Source: Bacillota bacterium
Lineage (GTDB): Bacteria > Bacillota > Clostridia > Lachnospirales > Lachnospiraceae
Reading direction: 5' to 3'
Assembly (NCBI GenBank): GCA_023411555.1
Contig: JAEYOQ010000015.1
Location: 1-29,644 of the forward strand
Length of the DNA stretch: 29,644 bases
Below are positions 15,391 to 23,889 of this stretch, in pieces (the stretch's first letter is position 1; every line of letters starts with the position of its first letter). A program made the translations under genes and the position numbers. Below the pieces are notes generated by a model that saw only the letters and a program-made list of their open reading frames with translations, searched no databases and was not told where the DNA came from.

Positions 15391-16413
15391 GTGGAACAGA
15401 GAAATAATATCAGACAGATGCTTGAGATTAGGGAACATGAGATACTCAGTCCCTATGCGGCCTTTTCTGATCAATCTCTTGGTAGGGATAGATATGAGGA
15501 GCCCTGTGATATTCGACCGGTGTATCAAAGAGACCGGGATCGGATCCTGCACTCCAAATCATTTCGTAGATTAAAGCATAAAACTCAGGTCTTCCTTGCA
15601 CCAGAGGGTGACCATTACCGTACCAGACTCACACATACCTTAGAAGTATCGCAGATTGCAAGAACGATTGCTAAGGCATTATTACTGAATGAAGACTTAA
15701 CCGAGGCCATTGCCCTAAGTCATGATTTGGGACACACCCCCTTTGGACATGCTGGAGAGAGAGCTCTCAGCCGGGTATGCCCTGGAGGCTTTGAACATCA
15801 TTTGCAAAGTATCCGCGTCGTAGAGGTATTAGAGAATCATGGTAGGGGACTCAACCTGACCAAGGAAGTCCGGGATGGGATAAGAAATCATCAAACGGCT
15901 GGAACTCCGTCTACATTGGAGGGAAAGATTGTAAGGCTGTGCGATAAAATCGCATACATTAATCATGATATTGATGATGCAATCCGCGGACAGATTATCA
16001 GAGAGGAAGACATACCAAAAGAGTATACAGATATACTAGGCCACAGTCTGGGGAAACGATTAGATACCCTAATTCATGACATAATAAAAAACAGTGAGAA
16101 TAAGAATGATATTATCATGTCTCCTGATATTCTTTTAGCAATGAAGAAGTTGAGGGAATTCATGTTTCAAAGTGTTTATACCAATAAGAAAGCAAAGAAT
16201 CAAGAGGAGCAAGCAGAGCGGCTTCTGGAAACTTTATTTCGTTATTATCTGGAGCATTTGGAGAAGCTACCGGAAGAATATCTTCAGAGAATGAGGACGA
16301 TGGATGAGCCACCATTTCGCGTTGTCTGCGACTATGTCGCCGGCATGACCGATCGTTATGCAGTCGCTAAATTTAAGAATTTAATGCTCCCGTCTGCATG
16401 GAGTGTATATTAA
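15391..16413 (+). CDS. dgt: Deoxyguanosinetriphosphate triphosphohydrolase (HD domain)
   Basis: 340-aa dNTP triphosphohydrolase-like protein that would cut dGTP or other dNTPs to the nucleoside and tripolyphosphate, a control on dNTP pools. The metal-binding HD set is present: His82 in RTRLTHTLEVSQIAR, His111-Asp112 in SHDLGHTPFGHAGE, and a later Asp in RLCDKIAYINHDIDDA. The start is a GTG, with AAGGAGG 7 nt upstream. It sits directly before dnaG, a common pairing in Clostridia, so it probably belongs to the replication-transcription block. Confidence 0.93.
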   Translation: MEQRNNIRQMLEIREHEILSPYAAFSDQSLGRDRYEEPCDIRPVYQRDRDRILHSKSFRRLKHKTQVFLAPEGDHYRTRLTHTLEVSQIARTIAKALLLNEDLTEAIALSHDLGHTPFGHAGERALSRVCPGGFEHHLQSIRVVEVLENHGRGLNLTKEVRDGIRNHQTAGTPSTLEGKIVRLCDKIAYINHDIDDAIRGQIIREEDIPKEYTDILGHSLGKRLDTLIHDIIKNSENKNDIIMSPDILLAMKKLREFMFQSVYTNKKAKNQEEQAERLLETLFRYYLEHLEKLPEEYLQRMRTMDEPPFRVVCDYVAGMTDRYAVAKFKNLMLPSAWSVY

Positions 16414-16479
16414 GTTTACTTTATTCTGTTTAAGTTTTATACATAAGATTATCAAGTTATTAGGTAGGAGGAGCGCATC

Positions 16480-18270
16480 ATGTTATACTCGGACGAGTTG
16501 TTAGAAGAGATAAGAAGCAGAAACGATATCGTAAGCGTCATTGGCTCCTACATAAGATTGCAGAAAAAGGGTAGTAATCACATGGGACTTTGTCCGTTTC
16601 ATAACGAGAAGACCCCCTCCTTTTCAGTCAGTGCATCAAAACAGATGTATCACTGTTTCGGTTGCGGTGTTGGTGGCAATGTCTTTACTTTTATCATGGA
16701 ATATGAGAACTACACCTTTCTTGAAGCTCTACGTTTTCTCGCAGAGCGGGCCGGAATAGCTCTTCCGGAGCAGGAGTTTAGTGAGGAGCAGAGACGCCAA
16801 TCCGATTTAAAGGGACGACTTTTGGAAGCCAATAAGCAGGCTGCCACATATTTTTATTATCAATTTAAGCATCCGGAGGGACAAGCTGCATATAAGTACC
16901 TAGTTGATAGAGGATTAACAGAAGACACAATAAAGCATTTTGGGTTAGGGTATTCTAATCGATATAGTGATGATTTATATCGCTATATGAAAAAAATTGG
17001 ATATGAGGATGAGTTTTTAGCTCAGACAGGACTGGTAACCATAGACGAGCGCCTTGGTGGAAGGGATAAATTCCGAGATCGGGTTATGTTTCCGATTATG
17101 GATGCCAATCACCGTGTGATTGGATTCGGTGGTCGCATCATGGGCAATACAGGACCAGAGGTACCCAAATATCTCAATACTCCTGAGACAAGAATATTTG
17201 AAAAAAGCCGCAACTTATATGGTCTGAATTTTGCTAAAGCCTCAAGAAAGACCTTTTTTCTGATCTGCGAAGGCTATATGGATGTTATCGCCTTGCACCA
17301 GGCTGGCTTTACCAATGCGGTAGCGGCACTGGGAACAGCATTTACAGGATTTCATGCGAACCTTTTAAAACGATATACCAATGAGGTGGTATTAACCTTT
17401 GACAGTGATCAGGCAGGAACTCAGGCTGCTCTTCGTGCAATACCAATATTAAAGGATGCCGGCTTAACAGTAAAAGTAATCAACATGAAGCCCTATAAGG
17501 ATCCGGATGAGTTTATTAAAGCTCTTGGTGGGGAGGTGTTCCAGAACAGAATTAAGGAGGCAAGAAGCAGCTTTTTCTTTGAGCTTGATGTGCTGCAGAA
17601 GGAATTTGATCTGTCTGATCCGGAACAGAAGACGAAGTTCTTCCATGAGACCGCTAAGAGATTAACAAGCTTTAGCGAAGAGTTGGAACGTAATTTTTAT
17701 ATTGATGCAGTAGCGAAAACCTATCAGATTGATGTGGAACAGCTTCGCAGACTGGTTAATAAGATCGGCTCCCAGCTTGTTGCCGGAATTAGTGAACCGA
17801 AGGAAATAAGGGGAACGACAGCCAAAAGCCGAAAGGGACCGGAGGATGGAATATCGAAATCGCAGAAGCTTATGCTAACCTGGCTGATCGAAGACCCAAC
17901 CTTGTTTGGTAAGATTAAGGGAATTTTGGGACCGGAGGATTTTACTGAGGGTATCTACAAGGAGGTTGCCAGACTTGTGTTTGAACAATATGAGAAGGAG
18001 CAAGCTGTGAACCCGGCAAAAATTATTAACTGCTTTGAGAGTAAAGAGGAACAGTCAGAGGTGGCTGCCCTGTTTTCCGCAGGCATTCATGGAGATATGG
18101 ACGCGGCTGGATGGCATAAGGCTTTAACGGATACAGTAATGAGATTGAAGGAGAATAGTCTGGATATGCAGAGCCAGAAGGCGATTGAGGTGAATGATAC
18201 CGCATTGCTTATGAGGATAATTGCTGAGAAGACGGAACTCAAGAAACGTAGTATTACCTTTATAAATTGA
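16480..18270 (+). CDS. dnaG: DNA primase
   Basis: 596-aa primase that makes RNA primers at the replication fork. Zinc-binding CHC2 domain: Cys38, His41, Cys59 and Cys62. The catalytic core is seen as YLVDRGL...GLGYS, the Toprim glutamate Glu264 in ICEGYMDVIALHQAG and the metal aspartates Asp308 and Asp310 in FDSDQAG. The C-terminal ~150 residues match a DnaB-helicase-binding region. AGGAGG stands about 9 nt before the ATG. Full length and normal. Confidence 0.97.
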   Translation: MLYSDELLEEIRSRNDIVSVIGSYIRLQKKGSNHMGLCPFHNEKTPSFSVSASKQMYHCFGCGVGGNVFTFIMEYENYTFLEALRFLAERAGIALPEQEFSEEQRRQSDLKGRLLEANKQAATYFYYQFKHPEGQAAYKYLVDRGLTEDTIKHFGLGYSNRYSDDLYRYMKKIGYEDEFLAQTGLVTIDERLGGRDKFRDRVMFPIMDANHRVIGFGGRIMGNTGPEVPKYLNTPETRIFEKSRNLYGLNFAKASRKTFFLICEGYMDVIALHQAGFTNAVAALGTAFTGFHANLLKRYTNEVVLTFDSDQAGTQAALRAIPILKDAGLTVKVINMKPYKDPDEFIKALGGEVFQNRIKEARSSFFFELDVLQKEFDLSDPEQKTKFFHETAKRLTSFSEELERNFYIDAVAKTYQIDVEQLRRLVNKIGSQLVAGISEPKEIRGTTAKSRKGPEDGISKSQKLMLTWLIEDPTLFGKIKGILGPEDFTEGIYKEVARLVFEQYEKEQAVNPAKIINCFESKEEQSEVAALFSAGIHGDMDAAGWHKALTDTVMRLKENSLDMQSQKAIEVNDTALLMRIIAEKTELKKRSITFIN

Positions 18271-18308
18271 TGACAAGAGGGGGGTTGTAATCTGCTTCTA
18301 TCACTTAA

Positions 18309-18337
18309 CCGGAGTCAGATAAGGTTCTAAACTCCGG
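18309..18337 (+). other. Hairpin between dnaG and rpoD
   Basis: A 7-bp perfect stem CCGGAGT/ACTCCGG (18309-18315 with 18331-18337) with no U-tract. It could be an mRNA processing or stability element in a dnaG-rpoD transcript. A weak promoter, TTGCAT (18351) with an 18-bp spacer and TAAAAT (18375-18380), follows and might give rpoD separate expression. Confidence 0.4.
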
Positions 18338-18411
18338 GTACATACAGGAATTGCATATTTCATCAAATGATGGTTAAAATATAAAAAGAGTTGAAGAAGG
18401 AAGGATTATCT

Positions 18412-19506
18412 ATGGACGAAAGTATAGTAAAATTTACGGAAAGGCTTAAGGAGTTATTGGTTTTTGCCGAAAAGAAAAAGAATGTCCTCGAGTTTCAGGA
18501 AGTAAATGATTTCTTTGCGGATATGGAGCTTGATCCCGCACGGATTGAGAAGATTTACGATTTCTTGGACAAGCATAATGTCGATGTGCTTAGAATATCC
18601 GAAGAAGATGAAGAGGATATCATACTGGAGGATGAGGAAATCGAACCCTTAGATCTTACCATCCCCGAAGGTATCAGCATAGAAGATCCTGTCCGAATGT
18701 ACCTGAAGGAGATCGGGAAGGTTCCCTTGTTAAGTGCTGATGAAGAGATTGAGCTTGCCAGGTTGATGGAGGATAAGGATGATGACTACGCGAAGAAACG
18801 TCTGGCGGAGGCAAACCTTCGTCTGGTGGTAAGTATTGCAAAGCGTTATGTAGGCAGGGGAATGTTATTCCTGGATCTAATCCAGGAGGGTAATCTGGGA
18901 CTTATCAAGGCAGTAGAAAAGTTTGACTATCGTAAGGGTTTCAAGTTTAGTACTTATGCTACCTGGTGGATCAGACAAGCTATTACTAGAGCAATTGCAG
19001 ACCAGGCTAGAACAATTCGTATTCCGGTTCATATGGTAGAGACGATTAATAAATTAACCCGCGTACAACGTCAGCTTCTGCAGGAGTTAGGAAGAGAGCC
19101 TTCGCCGGAGGAAATCAGTGAGGTAATGAATTTGCCAGTGGATAGAGTTCGAGAGATACAAAAGATTTCTCAGGAACCGGTTTCTCTTGAGACCCCGATT
19201 GGTGAAGAAGAGGACAGCCATCTGGGAGATTTCATTCAGGATGATAATGTACCGGTACCGGCAGATGCGGCAGCATTTACTTTACTAAAGGAGCAGCTGG
19301 TAGAGGTATTAGGAACCTTAACGGAGAGAGAGCAGAAGGTTCTCAGGCTTCGCTTCGGATTGGATGATGGTCGTGCACGTACACTGGAAGAGGTAGGTAA
19401 GGAGTTTAATGTAACCAGAGAGCGTATTCGCCAGATTGAAGCAAAAGCGCTTCGAAAGTTAAGACATCCGAGTAGAAGTAGAAAACTAAAGGATTATTTG
19501 GAATAA
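18412..19506 (+). CDS. rpoD: RNA polymerase primary sigma factor (sigma-A/RpoD)
   Basis: Housekeeping sigma factor, 365 aa from the ATG at 18412 (AAGGAAGG 7 nt upstream; a TTG at 18391 is in frame but sits on the ribosome site). A short acidic N-terminal region 1.1 ends in EEDEEDIILEDEEIEPLDL; region 1.2 DPVRMYLKEIGKVPLL follows; region 2 has the core-binding and -10-melting block DLIQEGNLGLIKAVEKF and KGFKFSTYATWWIRQAI; region 4 has the helix-turn-helix TLEEVGKEFNVTRERIRQIE and the ending ALRKLRHPSRS. This is the standard clostridial length. The consensus promoters elsewhere in the window fit this factor. Confidence 0.97.
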   Translation: MDESIVKFTERLKELLVFAEKKKNVLEFQEVNDFFADMELDPARIEKIYDFLDKHNVDVLRISEEDEEDIILEDEEIEPLDLTIPEGISIEDPVRMYLKEIGKVPLLSADEEIELARLMEDKDDDYAKKRLAEANLRLVVSIAKRYVGRGMLFLDLIQEGNLGLIKAVEKFDYRKGFKFSTYATWWIRQAITRAIADQARTIRIPVHMVETINKLTRVQRQLLQELGREPSPEEISEVMNLPVDRVREIQKISQEPVSLETPIGEEEDSHLGDFIQDDNVPVPADAAAFTLLKEQLVEVLGTLTEREQKVLRLRFGLDDGRARTLEEVGKEFNVTRERIRQIEAKALRKLRHPSRSRKLKDYLE

Positions 19507-19560
19507 GTCATGCTGTTTGGGACTTTGCAAATGATATATAGTTAGGTATTGAATCAGGTG

Positions 19561-19640
19561 AGAAGGGCAGTCATATAGCTTTATGTAGATTGGACAAGGA
19601 ATATCCGGTCTGGGGAAGCTATGGCAGCCCTTCTTTATTT
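19561..19640 (+). terminator. Large imperfect terminator hairpin after rpoD
   Basis: AGAAGGGC (19561-19568) pairs with GCCCTTCT (19627-19634); inside, CATA-AGCTT pairs with AAGCTATG. A T-rich tail TTTATTT follows. The loop is about 35 nt, so a processed small RNA is an alternative. Confidence 0.6.
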
Positions 19641-19663
19641 CATAGAAAATTACGTCCCATGAT

Positions 19664-19792
19664 ACAAGATGAATTGATAAATCAATTCACTTGTCATGAA
19701 TAAAAGCCCTCCGGGCAGGATGCGCACTTCGCGGATAGGAAGTTATTGCTTCGCAAACCGCTCAGGCGCCAAAGAGTCAGCAAGCTGACTCT
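19664..19792 (+). repeat. Intergenic repeat family B, copy 3
   Basis: Begins with a hairpin (19664-19694) whose inner 9-bp stem TGAATTGAT/ATCAATTCA is perfect, includes the inverted form of GACAAGTGAAT, then AAAAGCCCTCC at 19702, a GC-rich block similar to 6650-6704 and a closing 9-bp hairpin AGAGTCAGC/GCTGACTCT (19773-19792, loop AA). Part order at the left end differs from copy 2. The rest of the 19507-19950 gap holds the rpoD terminator and no visible gene. Confidence 0.65.
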
Positions 19793-19950
19793 TATTATAA
19801 GGTCCATAGGATGGAAAACATATGTGGAAATCAGTCGGAAATAATGATAATATATAGCTAATAGCATGGTGCGTCTGAGCTGGCGGAGAATGTGAAACGG
19901 TAGCCGGTAGAGCCTATGTGGAAGGATAATGAAAAGAAACGGAGAAATAT

Positions 19951-20664
19951 ATGCAGCTTTCAAAACGCTTACATGCCGTGGCCAGTTTGGTTACTCCGGG
20001 TAACAGAGTTGCTGATGTGGGCTGTGATCATGCCTATACCTCCATCTACCTGATAGAGAAGGAGATAGCGAACAAGGTCATAGCCATGGATGTGAATCAG
20101 GGGCCGATAGATAGGGCAAAAGATAATATTGAGAAATATGGTTATTCTAATTTGATAGAGACTCGTAAGTCCAATGGTTTGGAAAGACTACAGGAGGGGG
20201 AGGTGGATACCATACTCATTGCAGGAATGGGAGGTGCCTTAACGATACAGATTCTTGAAGAAAAGCAGGAGCTTGTGCAGTGTGTTAAGGAACTGATACT
20301 GCAGCCACAGTCCGAGATAAATAAAGTAAGACTTTTGCTACAGGAACGGAACTTTTTAATTGTCAAAGAGAATATGGTCATGGATGAAGGCAAATTCTAT
20401 ATGATGATCAAAGCGATACCCAAAGAAATGGTATCGGAACCGGTTCAATATGAGCTTACAAAAAAGGAACATGTTTATTATGGCAGACTCTTATTGGAGC
20501 AAAAGCATCCGATACTTAGAGAATTCCTTCTATGGGATCTGGGATTATGTGAGAATATTCTTAGTACTCTGAGGACAGAGAAGACTGAGAATGCGAAGAT
20601 CCGGGAAAGAGAGATGGAAGAGAGAAGAGCACTGATTCTTAGCGGACTGGAATACTATCAATAA
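19951..20664 (+). CDS. trmK: tRNA (adenine(22)-N1)-methyltransferase TrmK family
   Basis: 237-aa SAM-dependent methyltransferase expected to make m1A22 in tRNA. The SAM-binding motif VADVGCDHAYTSIYL lies at residues 20-34, with AMDVNQGPIDRAK as the second acidic motif and the family-specific IAGMGG at 90-95 plus LILQPQSE near 111-118. The C-terminal Glu/Arg-rich helices are the usual coiled-coil extension. The position after rpoD matches the conserved sigA-trmK neighbourhood in Firmicutes. AAACGGAGA lies before the ATG. It probably forms one transcript with the nucleoside kinase, which begins 19 nt later. Confidence 0.92.
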   Translation: MQLSKRLHAVASLVTPGNRVADVGCDHAYTSIYLIEKEIANKVIAMDVNQGPIDRAKDNIEKYGYSNLIETRKSNGLERLQEGEVDTILIAGMGGALTIQILEEKQELVQCVKELILQPQSEINKVRLLLQERNFLIVKENMVMDEGKFYMMIKAIPKEMVSEPVQYELTKKEHVYYGRLLLEQKHPILREFLLWDLGLCENILSTLRTEKTENAKIREREMEERRALILSGLEYYQ

Positions 20665-20683
20665 AAGAAGGGGTAAGGTATAT

Positions 20684-22357
20684 ATGGAAGAAAAGCAAAT
20701 GAATGTGAAAGTAGAGATTAACGGTAAGGAATATGAGTATCCGATCGGTACCTCGCTTTTAGATATCAGTAAGGATTTTCAAAAGGAATATAAAAGCCAA
20801 ATCATATTAGCTTTCGTGAACAACAAATTACGTGAGCTTTTCAAGCGTGTCAATGATAACTGCTCGATCCGCTTTGTCACTGTAAGAGAGGACGCCGGCA
20901 GCAAAACCTACCAGAGAGGTATGGTACTGGTTATGCTTAAGGCGATTTATTCAGAGTTTGGTAACGAAAATGTAAAAAAGGTATCCGTGGAATATGCAAT
21001 CAGTAACGGTTTATATTGTGATTATCAGGGGCTTTTTCCGATGACGGAGGATCGTGTTCAGGCAATCAAGAGACGCATGCTGGATATTATCCAGAGGGAT
21101 ATTCCGTTTATGAAACGCAGTATAGGAACGGATGATGCGATTGAGCTGTTTCGTCATTATCGGATGTATGATAAGGAAAAATTATTCCGTTATCGTAGAG
21201 TATCGAAAGCCAACATCTACAATCTAGATGGGTTTGAGGATTATTACTATGGATATATGCCTCCGAGCTCAGGGATGTTAACCTATTTTGATCTCAAGCT
21301 ATATCATGAGGGCTTATTGCTGTTACTACCCAACAAGAAAAATCCCACCGTTGTAGAACCTTTTGTAGATCAGCCGAAGCTCTATGATACCCTGAAGGAA
21401 GCAAATCAATGGGCACAGATGATGGACATTCCCAATGTAGGTGCGCTCAATGACGTTATCGCCAAGGGAAATTTGAACGAACTGATTTTGGTGCAGGAGG
21501 CACTTCAGGAGAAGAAGATTAGTGATATCGCTGAAAGTATCAAGAAAGCTGGAGGGAAGAAATTCATTATGATTGCCGGGCCCTCCTCCTCAGGAAAGAC
21601 TACATTTTCCCATCGGTTAAGTATTCAGCTGAAGGCCCATGGATTAAAACCGCACCCAATCGCAGTTGATAATTACTTCGTAGAGCGTGAGAAAACTCCA
21701 AAAGACGAGGAAGGAAATTATAACTTTGAGGCGCTAGAAGCCATTGACTTAGAGCAGTTTAATAAGGATATGACTGATTTGATGAATGGTAAGACGGTAG
21801 AAATGCCTGTATTCAACTTTGTAAGCGGAAAGAGGGAGTATAAAGGGGATTTTCTGACCTTAGGTTCGGAGGATATCCTGGTGATTGAGGGAATTCACGG
21901 CTTAAATGATGCCTTATCTTATTCTTTGCCTAGAGAAAGTAAATTTAAGATCTATATCAGTGCATTGACCCAATTAAATATTGATGAGCATAATCGTATT
22001 CCAACCACAGATGGTCGTTTGCTAAGACGAATGGTAAGAGATGCCAGGACAAGAGGGGCTTCGGCACAGAAAACGATATCTATGTGGCCATCGGTTCGAC
22101 GTGGTGAGGATGAGAATATTTTCCCCTTCCAGGAGGATGCAGATGTTATGTTCAATTCTGCATTGATATATGAACTGGCTGTGTTAAAGCAATATGCAGA
22201 GCCGATTTTATTTGGAATTGATCGTAATTGTCCTGAGTATGTGGAAGCAAAGAGATTACTGAAGTTTTTAGATTATTTCATTGGTGCACCTAGTGAGACG
22301 GTGCCGAAGAATTCGATATTAAAAGAATTTGTAGGCGGAAGCTGTTTTAAGGTATGA
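20684..22357 (+). CDS. TGS-domain nucleoside kinase (uridine kinase-like)
   Basis: 557 aa. Residues about 5-65 form a TGS-like domain (EINGKEYEYPIGTSLLDI), followed by a ThrRS-like second domain; the C-terminal half is a P-loop kinase of the phosphoribulokinase/uridine kinase family, with Walker A GPSSSGKTT at 299-307 and a VDNYFVEREKTP base. Such fusions are common in Clostridia and annotated as nucleoside kinases; the exact substrate (uridine or cytidine) is not certain. Start at 20684 with AAGGGGTAAGG upstream; an internal ATG six codons on is possible. Its TGA stop overlaps the predicted 3' end of rnpB on the other strand. Confidence 0.88.
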   Translation: MEEKQMNVKVEINGKEYEYPIGTSLLDISKDFQKEYKSQIILAFVNNKLRELFKRVNDNCSIRFVTVREDAGSKTYQRGMVLVMLKAIYSEFGNENVKKVSVEYAISNGLYCDYQGLFPMTEDRVQAIKRRMLDIIQRDIPFMKRSIGTDDAIELFRHYRMYDKEKLFRYRRVSKANIYNLDGFEDYYYGYMPPSSGMLTYFDLKLYHEGLLLLLPNKKNPTVVEPFVDQPKLYDTLKEANQWAQMMDIPNVGALNDVIAKGNLNELILVQEALQEKKISDIAESIKKAGGKKFIMIAGPSSSGKTTFSHRLSIQLKAHGLKPHPIAVDNYFVEREKTPKDEEGNYNFEALEAIDLEQFNKDMTDLMNGKTVEMPVFNFVSGKREYKGDFLTLGSEDILVIEGIHGLNDALSYSLPRESKFKIYISALTQLNIDEHNRIPTTDGRLLRRMVRDARTRGASAQKTISMWPSVRRGEDENIFPFQEDADVMFNSALIYELAVLKQYAEPILFGIDRNCPEYVEAKRLLKFLDYFIGAPSETVPKNSILKEFVGGSCFKV

Positions 22358-22742
22358 GCAGCACGATAAGCCGGGTTATGTCTCGGATGATCATCTATCT
22401 TGACCACATGTTACCATGTGGCTCCAGTACCTTACGCGTATAAAGTACGCGATGCAGGTACTACGCGACCTACCCTAAAGCACGACGGGCAGCCGTATCG
22501 CTTTATGTTCGGTCTTGCTTCGAGTGGGGTTTACATAGCCCCTACTGTTACCAGTAAGGCGGTGGTCTCTTAAGCCACCTTTCCATCCTTACCAGAGAGA
22601 TGATTGCAAGCAATCATTTTCTCGGGCGGTATATTTCTGTTGCACTAGCCTTGGAGTCGCCTCCACCGGACGTTATCCGGCACTCTGCCCTATGAAGCCC
22701 GGACTTTCCTCACCTTGTCAGGCGCGATCATCTGTGCTACTC
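22356..22742 (-). ncRNA. rnpB: RNase P RNA, class A
   Basis: Catalytic RNA of RNase P, which trims tRNA 5' ends. Read on the minus strand it contains GAGGAAAGTCCGGGCT near the 5' end, GGAAAGGTGGC-TTAAGAGACCACC, GGGGCTATGTAAACCCCACT with GAAGCAAGACC, and near the 3' end GACATAACCCGGCTTAT, all in the class A order. The ends were set by the P1 helix: GAGUAGCAC (22742-22734) pairs with GUGCUGCUC (22364-22356), nine pairs including one G-U. The 3' end abuts the stop of the convergent kinase gene. No terminator is visible beyond it inside the kinase gene. Confidence 0.95.
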
Positions 22743-22751
22743 ACAGGTTGT

Positions 22752-22780
22752 ATTCTATCACGGAAACAGAAAAATGTAAA
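22752..22780 (-). promoter_or_regulatory. Promoter of rnpB
   Basis: On the minus strand TTTACA (22780-22775), 17-bp spacer, TAGAAT (22757-22752), preceded by TG two bases before (extended -10). The predicted start, about 22745, agrees with the 5' end deduced from P1. Confidence 0.8.
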
Positions 22781-22821
22781 TCAGAATCAACTGGAATGAG
22801 TAATTTACTATAATTAAGCAG

Positions 22822-22868
22822 AAAAGGCTATTAATCCTGCCTATTGAGCAGAGCTGATAGCCTTTTTA
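22822..22868 (+). terminator. Terminator beyond rnpB, plus-strand reading
   Basis: A 10-bp perfect stem AAAAGGCTAT/ATAGCCTTTT (22822-22831 with 22857-22866) ending in a T run. No plus-strand gene ends nearby except the nucleoside kinase 465 nt upstream, across rnpB. On the minus strand the hairpin also has a T run. Confidence 0.65.
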
Positions 22869-22912
22869 TGTATCTGGGAAGGTGATTTCGTCAATTTGAA
22901 AGAAGAGGCAGG

Positions 22913-22993
22913 ATGATTAAGGAAGTTGTCTATATTATTAAGAAAATTTTAAAGATTTTTATCATGGTATATGTTATTATTAGGATAATCTAG
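22913..22993 (+). CDS. Possible small membrane peptide
   Basis: 26-codon frame, ATG to TAG, giving an almost entirely Ile/Val/Leu/Tyr/Lys peptide (MIKEVVYIIKKILKIF then IMVYVIIRII) that would form a single cationic amphipathic or membrane helix. AAGAAGAGG lies 4 nt upstream, closer than ideal. It precedes the two-component system by about 190 nt. AT-rich DNA produces such frames by chance, so it is only a candidate. The rest of the 22869-23178 stretch shows nothing convincing. Confidence 0.25.
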   Translation: MIKEVVYIIKKILKIFIMVYVIIRII

Positions 22994-23178
22994 TGAAGAT
23001 GAATCCTAAACTATATCTGGAATGCTGAACGAGTTAGGGTTGTTTAATAAAGAAGTTATGTGGATCGAGGTTTCGTGGAATGAAGCTCCTTGTGAGGAAT
23101 TGTGTGTTCCTCTTCTTATAGAGAGATTATTACTCGTGAAGGGCACACTTGACATGAATTTTACAGAAAGGTATGGTC

Positions 23179-23889
23179 ATGGTCATTATGGAACAGGTCG
23201 GAATTTTAGTGGTGGATGATGATAAGGATATAGCTGATTTGGTGGAGATACATCTGGTTAGTGAAGGATATCTGGTGCACAAGGCTAACAGTGCAAGGGA
23301 GGGCCTTCAAACTCTGGAGACAGCTGACATCAAGCTGGTTATACTAGATATTATGATGCCGGGAATGGATGGGCTTACCATGTGCAAAAAGATCCGTGAG
23401 ACAAGTACAGTGCCGATCATTATGCTGAGTGCTAGGTCAGCTGATCTTGATAAGATAATCGGACTCGGAACGGGTGCTGACGATTATGTAATTAAGCCCT
23501 TTAATCCACTGGAGCTGACGGCGAGAGTTAAGTCCCAGCTTCGAAGATATACTAAGTTCAATCCGAACTCCCACGATGAGAAGCAGGATAAGGAAATTGT
23601 CTTGGATCATTTAATTATTAATAAAGAGAATCATAAGGTGAATGCCTATGGTAAGGATGTTAAGCTGACACCGATTGAGTTTGACATATTGTACCTTTTG
23701 GCTAGTAATGTAGGCAGGGTTTTTTCTACGGATGAGATTTTTGAGAGAGTCTGGAACGAGAAGATGTATGAAGCGAATAACACGGTAATGGTTCATATTC
23801 GCAGGATCAGAGAAAAGATTGAGATGGATTCAAGAGATGCCCAGATCATTAAAACAGTATGGGGAGTAGGTTATAAAATTGAAGAATAG
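23179..23889 (+). CDS. OmpR-family response regulator (VanR-like)
   Basis: 236 aa. Receiver domain with Asp13-Asp14-Asp15 and phospho-acceptor Asp57 in LVILDIMMPGMDG, then KPFNPLELTARVKSQLRR; the C-terminal winged helix begins about residue 135 and ends with NTVMVHIRRIREKIE and IIKTVWGVGYKI. It would bind promoter DNA when phosphorylated by the kinase encoded next. Three ATGs are possible (23173, 23179, 23188); 23179 has AGAAAGG 7 nt upstream and is preferred. Sequence style is closest to VanR, but no van resistance genes are present, so a regulon cannot be named. Confidence 0.92.
   Translation: MVIMEQVGILVVDDDKDIADLVEIHLVSEGYLVHKANSAREGLQTLETADIKLVILDIMMPGMDGLTMCKKIRETSTVPIIMLSARSADLDKIIGLGTGADDYVIKPFNPLELTARVKSQLRRYTKFNPNSHDEKQDKEIVLDHLIINKENHKVNAYGKDVKLTPIEFDILYLLASNVGRVFSTDEIFERVWNEKMYEANNTVMVHIRRIREKIEMDSRDAQIIKTVWGVGYKIEE

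Noticed and set aside
23022..23219. 65-codon plus-strand frame before the response regulator
   Set aside because: It overlaps the regulator start in another frame, has no ribosome site and no family resemblance.
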